The notes under the pieces were generated by a model, which was not told where the DNA came from, did not search any database, and saw only the letters and a program-made list of their open reading frames with translations. From assembly GCF_907177275.1 (NCBI RefSeq), contig NZ_CAJSLV010000064.1, positions 34,600 to 98,599 of the forward strand: a stretch of 64,000 nt of DNA, read 5' to 3'. This document shows positions 1 to 8,000 of this stretch, piece by piece; position 1 is the stretch's first letter, and every line of letters begins with the position of its first letter. The position numbers were made by a program, and so were the translations under genes. This stretch comes from Actinacidiphila cocklensis. Lineage in GTDB: Bacteria; Actinomycetota; Actinomycetes; Streptomycetales; Streptomycetaceae.

Positions 1-884
1 GTGACCCGCTCGGGCAGCTCGTCGTGGTCGAAGCGGCGGGCCAGCGTCACCACGAAGTGGCCGCCGCCGGGAGCGCCCTGCTGCTCGCGCCACTCGTAGT
101 GCTCGACCTCGACATGGCTCAGGGCGCGGATGGGGTGCGCGGCGGTACGCCGGTAGTACGCGTCCCTGATCGCCTTGAGGACCAGGATCTTGTCGTTGTT
201 CGCCTTGCCGTCCCAGTAGAGGATGCCGCCGAGGACGTCCTCGGAGTCCAGGTTGGGCAGTTCGCGGTGCAGGGACTTGCCGTTGAGGAACAGCTTGACC
301 CGGCTGAACCTGGGCGTCAGCCCGCCCCACGCCCACACGGTGGTGAACAGGTCGTACAGCGAGATCCCGAAGAAGACCGCCCACTTCTTCTCCGGGCTGT
401 CGGGCAGCACGAAGACGATGTTGGGGATCTCCTCGACGGTGTTGTCGGCCGTCTCCAGGAGGATCTTCCGCTCCCGCGTCCCGTACCAGACCAGTTGCAG
501 GTCGAGCCACGCGCCGCGCAGGTTCTGCGCGGTGGTCTGCTTGATCTTCGGGTCCCTGCGCAGGTGGAAGGCCAGCAGCCCGCGGTGGAAGGCCATCCGC
601 AGGTAGCGGATGCCGGGGTGGATGGCCTTGCCGGTCTTGCTCGACGTCTGGCCGCCGAACGGCCCGCGGTCGACCAGCAGCGCGCTGGCGTTGCCGCGCG
701 AGGCGAGGTCGCGCAGCACCCCGGCGCCGGCTGCCCCGCCGCCGATCACCAGGGTGTCGTGGACGAAGCCGGTGTCGTTGTGCTGCTCCTCGACGAGTTC
801 GCGGTACTGGCTGACGACGTCGGACATGGCGAACGTCCAGTCCGCCGGCTGGTTGGGGGACGACGATCCCCTCGCCTGGCTCAC
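1..884 (-). CDS. GlpD-like FAD-dependent oxidoreductase (C-terminus beyond window)
   Basis: This is the N-terminal 294 codons of a flavoprotein that runs off the left edge. An N-terminal dinucleotide-binding segment contains GGGAAGAGVLRDLASRG, about 50 residues in. It is followed by TSSKTGKAIHPGIRYL, which matches the second conserved motif of aerobic glycerol-3-phosphate dehydrogenases (GlpD, DAO superfamily). GTG 884 is chosen as start because AAGGAG lies 10 nt upstream and the GTG overlaps the kinase stop as GTGA, so the two are translationally coupled; an internal ATG 19 codons later lacks a good ribosome site. In a biosynthetic operon it more likely oxidises a hydroxyl or phospho-hydroxyl of the pathway product than serves glycerol catabolism. 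That role is inference; the family call is firm. Confidence 0.82.
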   Translation of the reverse strand, partial: MSQARGSSSPNQPADWTFAMSDVVSQYRELVEEQHNDTGFVHDTLVIGGGAAGAGVLRDLASRGNASALLVDRGPFGGQTSSKTGKAIHPGIRYLRMAFHRGLLAFHLRRDPKIKQTTAQNLRGAWLDLQLVWYGTRERKILLETADNTVEEIPNIVFVLPDSPEKKWAVFFGISLYDLFTTVWAWGGLTPRFSRVKLFLNGKSLHRELPNLDSEDVLGGILYWDGKANNDKILVLKAIRDAYYRRTAAHPIRALSHVEVEHYEWREQQGAPGGGHFVVTLARRFDHDELPERV

Positions 885-2044
885 GCTGCTCGGGCTCCTT
901 TTCGCACGGCGATCACTCGGTGGCCCTCGTCCCGCCACGCGCGGAAGGTGACCACCCGGTCGGGGGGGATCGGCGAGGTGGTGCGCCAGTCCCAGCTCTG
1001 CTCGGTCATGTACGCCATGAAGCCGCGGATGTGGTCGGGCGACATCCCGCGCCGGCCGTGCCGGGCCTCCACCAGCCGCTCCTGTGCCTCGCGTTCGGCC
1101 ACCATCTGGTCGAACGAGGGCCACTGGTAAGCCCACAGCGCGTCCATCCGGGCGAAGACCGGCTGCCACGAGGGGAGATGCTCCGCGACGCGGCGCCGCA
1201 GCCCATCGGGCAGCGCCAGCGGGTCCACGGCGGTCTCGGCGCCGGCGAACCACAGGTCGAAGAGGAAGACGCCGACCTTGCCGTGCACCGTGAAGGCGTC
1301 GGCGGGCTGGTCGTCGGCCTTCTTGTCGAAGTTTCCCAGCGCCATGGTGCTGTCCTGCCGGCTGTGCTCCAGCTCGTGCAGGTTGCGCAGCAGCCAGTCC
1401 ATGTCGTGGGTGCCGGGCAGCGAGCGGTTGGAGACGCCGGGCGGGCCGGGGTCCCAGCCGCGGGCGCGCAGCGGCTCGCGGGCGCTCCTGGGCAGGTACC
1501 AGTCGTCGCCGCTGCGGGCCAGCGCCCGCCCCTCGGTGCGCGGGTCGAGCAGCTGGTCGAGGACGACGGCCACGGCGTTGGTCAGCACGGTCTTGCCCGC
1601 GCCCGGGCTGCCGTTGAAGCCGGCCATGTACAGCTCGCCGGGGCGGCGCCGGCGCTTGTCGCGGACGATCCACTGCGCCAGCGGGAGGTGCAGCCGCCAC
1701 AGGTCGGCCAGCGCAGCCCCCGTGGGGTCGCTGCCGGGGAAGTACGAGCGCCACCACGCGGCGAAGGGCTCCCACACCCGCGGCAGGAGCGCGGCCCTCC
1801 CGGCGACGAGGGCGCCGGGGCTGCCGGCCGCACCGGGCGGGTCGAACGCGGGCTGTACGCCGTCGGCTTCCGCGGCCGCGGTCAGCTCGGCCAGTTCCTT
1901 CGGGCCGAGCTCGCGGCCGGCGGCGAGGTCGTGCAGGACGGGCGCGAGGCGCCGGTCGGTGGCGTCGCGGTCGGCGGCCGCGCCGAGGGGCGGCGGCGCC
2001 GCGGCGGGCGGGGCGGCGGGCGCTTTGCCGTCGGTCACGGACAT
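881..2044 (-). CDS. P-loop kinase of the D-glycerate 3-kinase type
   Basis: A 387-residue protein. After an Ala/Pro-rich N-terminal tail of about 25 residues comes a helical region and then the Walker A motif GFNGSPGAGKTVLTN near residue 141. The layout (ELYMAGFNG before the P-loop, later DDWYLP and RSLPGTHDMDWL, then GKVGVFLFDLWFAG) resembles GLYK/UdgK-type D-glycerate 3-kinases, related to phosphoribulokinase and pantothenate kinase. These phosphorylate a primary hydroxyl of a small organic acid. ATG 2044 lies 37 nt after the megasynthase stop with a GGGAG box upstream; the stop overlaps the next gene by 4 nt. Kinase chemistry is well supported. Whether it acts on free glycerate, a precursor, the polyketide product or in self-protection cannot be told. 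Confidence 0.8.
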   Translation of the reverse strand: MSVTDGKAPAAPPAAAPPPLGAAADRDATDRRLAPVLHDLAAGRELGPKELAELTAAAEADGVQPAFDPPGAAGSPGALVAGRAALLPRVWEPFAAWWRSYFPGSDPTGAALADLWRLHLPLAQWIVRDKRRRRPGELYMAGFNGSPGAGKTVLTNAVAVVLDQLLDPRTEGRALARSGDDWYLPRSAREPLRARGWDPGPPGVSNRSLPGTHDMDWLLRNLHELEHSRQDSTMALGNFDKKADDQPADAFTVHGKVGVFLFDLWFAGAETAVDPLALPDGLRRRVAEHLPSWQPVFARMDALWAYQWPSFDQMVAEREAQERLVEARHGRRGMSPDHIRGFMAYMTEQSWDWRTTSPIPPDRVVTFRAWRDEGHRVIAVRKGARAA

Positions 2045-2081
2045 CGGCGGGCTCCCGCGGGATGAGGTCGTTCGGCCGGGG

Positions 2082-5000
2082 TCAACACTCGGACAGGAAG
2101 GCGTAGAGCTGGCCGAGTCGCTGGTCGGGCCGGGCGAGGGCGGACAAGGGCACGTCCTTTCCGAAGGTTCGGGCGAAGTCGCCGCGCATGCGGGCGAAGT
2201 CCAGGGAGTCCAGGCCGAGTTCGCCAAGCCGGCGGGACTCGTCCCAGCGGTGGACGTAGGCGCGGAGGAAGCTGCGGACGGGGTCGGCTTCGTCGCCTGC
2301 GCCGGTTGCGTCGTCCGCCGCCGGGGTGCGCTCAGCGGCCGGCCGGCCCGCGGCGGCGGGCTGCCCGGCGGGCAGCGACGCGACCAGGGGGTTGCCCGCC
2401 CAGGGCGAGGCGGGCCAGTCGATGTCGCAGACGGCGAGGTTGCGGGCGGGGGCGCTCCCGGAGAGCAGGCCCGCGACGACCTTCCCGAGCAGCGCGAGTG
2501 CCGTGCCGGCGGGCAGCGGGCTCTCCCCGCCGCCGCGGGCGGCCTCCCCCGCTCTGGCGTTGGCTGCGGCCATCCCGGTCGCCTCCCAGGTGCCCCAGCC
2601 GACCGCCACGAGGGCCGGGCCGCCCGCGCCGGGGTGCGCCCAGTGGGCGTGGGCGTCTGACCAGCCGTTGGCGGCCGCGTAGTTGGCCTGTCCCGCGGCA
2701 CCGAGCAGGGAGCTGGTCGACGAGAAGGCGGTGACCCACGCGGCACCGGCCCGCCCGGCCAGCTCCATCAGGCGGGGCAGCGCCAGCTTCGGAGCGAGCA
2801 CCGCGGGCAGCCGGGAGGCGTCCAGGTTGCGCAGCACCCCGTCGTCCAGCGCCCCGGCCAGGTGGAAGACCCCGGCCAGCGGTCCGGTACGTGCGGCGAG
2901 CGCGCCGGGGTCGAACGGGGCGGCCAGGTCCAGCGCGAGGAACCGCACGCCGGGGCGCAGCCCGGAGGGCGCGGTGCGGCCGGTGACGGTCACCCGCTCC
3001 GGCGGTACGCCCTGGTGGTGGATCAGCCAGTCGGTGACGGCCCGCCCGATGCCACCGGTGCCGCCGGTGACCAGGTAGCCGCCGTCGGCGGCGCCCAGCG
3101 TCCCGGGCGGCAGCGGCGGCAGGACCGCGGGCGCGAGCCGCCGGGCGAGCAGGTGCCCGCCGCGCAGCAGTACGTCCTGCTCCCCCGGGTGGCCGCCCAC
3201 CCGGCCGAGCAGCCGCCCGACCGCGGCACCGTCCCACCCGCCCGCGGGCCACGGGTCGACATGCACCCGCCGCACCCGCAGCCCCGGCTCCTCCAGCACG
3301 AACGCCCGCGTGAGCCCCGCGACCAGCCCGCTGTCCGCAGCCGCGGGCAGCACCAGCGTCAGCCCGCCCCGCGCCTCCCTCTCGGCGAGGCTCCTCAGCA
3401 CCCCGAGGAACCCGGCGCAGTACGCCTCCGCGTCGCCGTCCCCGGGCGGCGGGCACACGAGCACCGCCTCACGGTCGGCACGGTTCAGCACTCCTTGCAG
3501 GAACCCCGCGGAGGTGCCGGCGTCGTACACGCCCCAGGGCACGCCGGGGGGCGTCATCGTCCCGGCAGGGCTGCCGACCGCCACGGCTGCGCCACCCGGC
3601 GCCGGCTCGCCCTGCGGTGCTCCGTCCGGCGCCGGCTCACCGGCCGCCCGAGCCACGCCGGCCGCCTCCCCCGGCGCGGACCTGCCATGCGACGCCACCG
3701 ATGCCACGGGCGCCGGCTCACCGGCCGCCTCCCCCGGCGCGGACTCGCCCCCCGCACCGCCTGAGGTGGCGCCCGTCCCGCCCGGCGCGGCCTCACCGTC
3801 GCCCGCCACCGCCCGCGCCGCGGGCAGCGGCTCCCAGCGGACCTCGTGGACCTTGCCGTCCCATGTGCCCGGGTGCGCCGGCCGGGGGGTGAGGCGGGAC
3901 AGGAAGGGGAGGAGGCGGGCGAGGATCGCGTCGCGTTCGTGGAGCATGAAGTCGTGGGCGCCCGGGTGGGTTTCGACGTCGACGAGCGGGCTCGACGTCG
4001 CCGCTGCCCACCGGGGCGCCGCCGCCGGGGGGAAGGACGGGTCGTGCGTGCCGCAGTGCACCTGGAGGGGCGCCGCGAGCGGGGGCCGGCCGGTGGCACG
4101 GCGGCGGGCGGTGACGCGCCGCTCGGTACGGGCGTCCCACGCCAGGTCCGCGCGGAGCAGCGGCAGCACCGTCTGCTGCCAGCGCGGGTCGGCGCGGACC
4201 TCGTCCGGGGCCATCAGGTACGTGTCGGCGGGTGCGCCGGGGTCCGCGGCGGCGGGGCCGAGCGGGGCGCGGCCCACCGCGCAGAAGGCGGCGACCCGGC
4301 CGTCTTCCGCCCAGCCGGCGAGCGGCCCGCCGAGCAGGTCGAGGGCCAGCGCGGCGCCGAAGCTCAACCCGCAGAAGGCCACGGCCGCTTCTCCCGGGTC
4401 GCCCGCGTCGGCCGCGATGGCCTCGGCGAGGTGGGCGAGCACCGCGGTGTCCTCGTCGTCGCCGGCCGGTACGGGCAGCCCCGACCGGCCCCCGCGGCCC
4501 GGCGGTTCGACCGCCACGACGTCGAGCCACGGCGGCGCCGCGTGCGCCCAGGAGCGGACGGCGGAGCTGTCGCCGCCCGCGTAGGGGAAGCAGTAGAGCC
4601 GGGTGTGCGCGGCGGGCTTGCGGACGTGGCGGACGAGCGGCCCGTCCGTACGCTCCTCGTTCCCGTCCGCGCTCGTACGGCCCACGTACGGCGAGGCGTC
4701 CGGCTTCGTCCAGTAGCGGCTGCGGTCGAAGACGTACGTCGGCAGCAGCAGCCGTAGCGCGGGGTCCCCCGCGGGCTCGCCCTCATGCAGGGCGGCGAAG
4801 TCCAAGTCCACCCCACGGCACCACAGTTCGCCCAGCACCGACAGCAGTGACCGCTCGTCGTCCTCGGCCGGGTCGGCCGCGTGCGGCAGGGCGGCGAGTG
4901 CGACCGGCGCCGAATCCTGCCCGGCGTCCAGGCACTTGGCGGTGAGCGCGGTCAGGACGCCGCCGGGTCCGATCTCCAGGATGACGTCCGGCGACCACTT

Positions 5001-8000
5001 GAGCAGGGTCGCCACGTCCTCGCGCCACCGCACGGTCGACGTCACGTGCTCGCCCCAGTACGTCTGCGGCTGGTGGCGGGCGTCGAGCCAGGTGCCGGTG
5101 AGGTTGCTCGCGGTCGGCACGTCGGGGACGCGCGCGGGCAGGTGCGCGGCGGCGGCGTCGAGTCGCGCGGCGACCGGGGCCATCAGGGCGCTGTGGAAGG
5201 GGTGGGAGACCGGCACCGTCCTGCACGTGAAGCCCTGCGCGGGCAGTTCCGCGGCCGCGGCGCGCAGGGCGTCCGGGGTGCCGGAGACCACCGTGCGGCC
5301 GGGGGCGTTGAGGGCGGCCGTCCACAGGTCCTCGCGGCCCGCGAGCCATCCCGCGAGCCGGTCCTCGTCGCCGACCACGCTCAGCATCCCGCCGGGCGCC
5401 GACTCCTCGGTCGCGCGGGCGCGTACGGCGACGAGCATCGCCGCCTCGTCCAGGGTGAGCAGCCCCGAGAGCGCGGCGGCCGCGTATTCGCCGATGCTGT
5501 GGCCCGCGACGGCGACGGGGCGTACGCCGAGGTCGACGAGGGTGCGCGCGAGTGCGTACTCGACGGCGAACAGGCCGCACTGCGTCGTCAGGGGGCGCTG
5601 CACCGATGCGTCGTCCGCGTCGAGGACGAGCGGGGCGGGGTCGGTGCCGAGGTGGGCCGCGAGGGCTTCTGCCGCGGCGTCGAAGTGCCGCCGGAAGCGG
5701 CCGCCGTCCGCCCGTCCGCGGTAGAGGCCGCGGGCCATCGCGGCGGTCTGCGAGCCCTGGCCCGAGAAGACGAACGCCACGGTGGCGCCTCGGGCGCCGT
5801 TTCCTGCTGCTCGGTGCAGCCACTCTCCCGTTGCGGTGTCCAGCACGGCGGCCCGCCGCAGGGGGTACGCCTCCCGCGTCAGGTGCCACGCGCGTACGGC
5901 GCCGGCCGTCTCCTCGGCGGAGAGCCCTTCGAGCGCGCGCTGCAGCGCGTCCGCGGTGCTCTCCAGCGCGCTTTCGCTCCTCGCGGACGTGGTGACGAGC
6001 TGCAACGCGCAGTGCGCCGACGGCTCTTCGCGGACCGGGCTGCCTTCGCCCGGCCCATCGCCCGCCGGTGGTCCGGAGCGGACCGGACTGCCCCCTTCGG
6101 ACGGAGACGACGCGCCACCCGGCTGGTCGCGCCCCTCAAGCGCGCCCTCCGCCGCGGAGGCGACGCCCCCCACAGGGGCGCCCCCTCGCGCGGAGGGTGA
6201 CGGGGCCGGAGGCGGAGGCGGCTCCTCCAGGACGACGTGCGCGTTCGTGCCGCCGATGCCGAAGCTGGAGACGCCGGCCCGGCGGGGGGACTGGGCGGGG
6301 GAGACCTCCCAGGGCTCGTGGTGGGTCTGGATGGTGAAGGGGGTGCCCTCGTGGTCGACGAAGTCGACGAGTTTGGGGTTCACCGTGTGGAAGTTGACCG
6401 TGGGGACCAGTTCGCGGTGGTGGAGGCAGAGCACCGTCTTGATGAGGCCGGTGATACCGGCGGCACAGTTGGCGTGGCCGATGTTCCCCTTCACGCTGCC
6501 CAGCGCGCACTCCCCAGGACCCGGCGCGGCGGCGCCGTCCGCGCGGTGGCGGGCGAAGGCGTCGGACAGGCCCTTGACCTCGATCGCGTCGCCGACATGC
6601 GTGGCCGTCGCGTGGCACTCGACGTACGAGATCTGCTCGGAGCCGATGCCGGCCATGGCGATCGCGTCGGAGATGCACTGCTCCTGCGCGCGGGCGCTGG
6701 GCGCGGTGTAACCGGCCTTCATGCGGCCGTCGTTGGAGACGCCGTAGCCGGACAGGACGGCCCAGACGTGGTCGCCGTCGGCGAGCGCGTCGTCCAGGCG
6801 CTTGAGCACGACCGCCCCGACCGCGTCGCCGAACAGCGTGCCGCTCGCGGCCTCGTCGAAGGGCCGCACCCGGCCGTCGACGCTGCCGACCAGGCCCTCT
6901 TCGTACCGGTAGCCGAAGTTGGGGAAGTTGAGCGACGAGGCCCCCGCCAGGGCCATGTCGCACTGGCCGGCGGCCAGCGACTGCGCGGCCTGGGCGACGG
7001 CGACGAGCGCGCTGCTGCACGCGGAAGTGACGGTCGCGGCGGGTCCGCCGAGGTCGAGGAGGTAGGCGACCCGGGTCGCGATGTAGTCCTTCTCGTTGCC
7101 GATCTCGGTGAGGAAGAGCCCGGCGGGGTCCAGCGGCCGGGTCAGGCCGCCGCCTTCGAGGTGGTGGATGAGGTAGCCGTCGATGCCGCAGGCGGCGAAG
7201 ACGCCGGTGCGCCGCCGGTAGGGGTTGTCGCGGCGGGCGTAGCCGGACTGTTCGAGTGCGGTCGCGGCGACCTCGACGAAGAGCCGGTGCTGCGGGTCCA
7301 TGAGCACCGCCTCGCGCTGCCCGATGCCCCACATCTCCGCGTCGAACGCGTCCGCGTCGTCGACGAGTTGGGCGGCGGCCACCCACTGCGGGTGGGTGAC
7401 CACCTCCTCGGGTACGCCCTTGGCGCGCAGTTGCTCGGCGGTGAAGGTGGTCAGCGCGTCGGTGCCGTCCTTCAGGTTGGACCAGAAGGCGTCGATGTCC
7501 TGCGCCCCGGGGAAGCGTCCCGCCATGCCGACGACGGCGATCCTGGTGCCGTCCTGCCGGGGCGGGCGCGGGCGCTCCCGCACGGCTGGCGAGGCAGCGG
7601 CGCCGGAGCAGCGGGCGGCGAGTTCGCGCAGCGTGGCGTACTGGAAGACGTCGACGACTGGCAGCGCGATGCCGTACCGCTCGGCGAGCAGGCCGGACAG
7701 CCGGGCGGCGCTGAGCGAGTCGCCGCCGACGTCGAAGAAGTTGTCGTCGGGGCCGGCCGCGCGCAGGCCGAGCACCTCCGTCCAGGCGTCGGCGACCCGC
7801 TGCTCGGCCGTGCTGAGCGGCCCCGCGGCACCGGGCTCGGGCTCGGGCTCCTCGGACGGGGCGGGCAGCGCGGACAGGTCGAGCTTGCGGGAGTCGCTGC
7901 GGGTGAAGGGCAGCGCGTCGAGTCCGATGACGTGGCGGGGCCGTGCGTACTCCGGCAGGTCGCGGCCCGCCTTGCCGCGGGAGCGGGCGAGCAGCGTCGG

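Noticed and set aside
881..2044. Phosphoribulokinase or uridine kinase for the P-loop protein
   Set aside because: The P-loop context and later motifs fit the D-glycerate 3-kinase type better, and there is no Calvin-cycle or nucleotide context.
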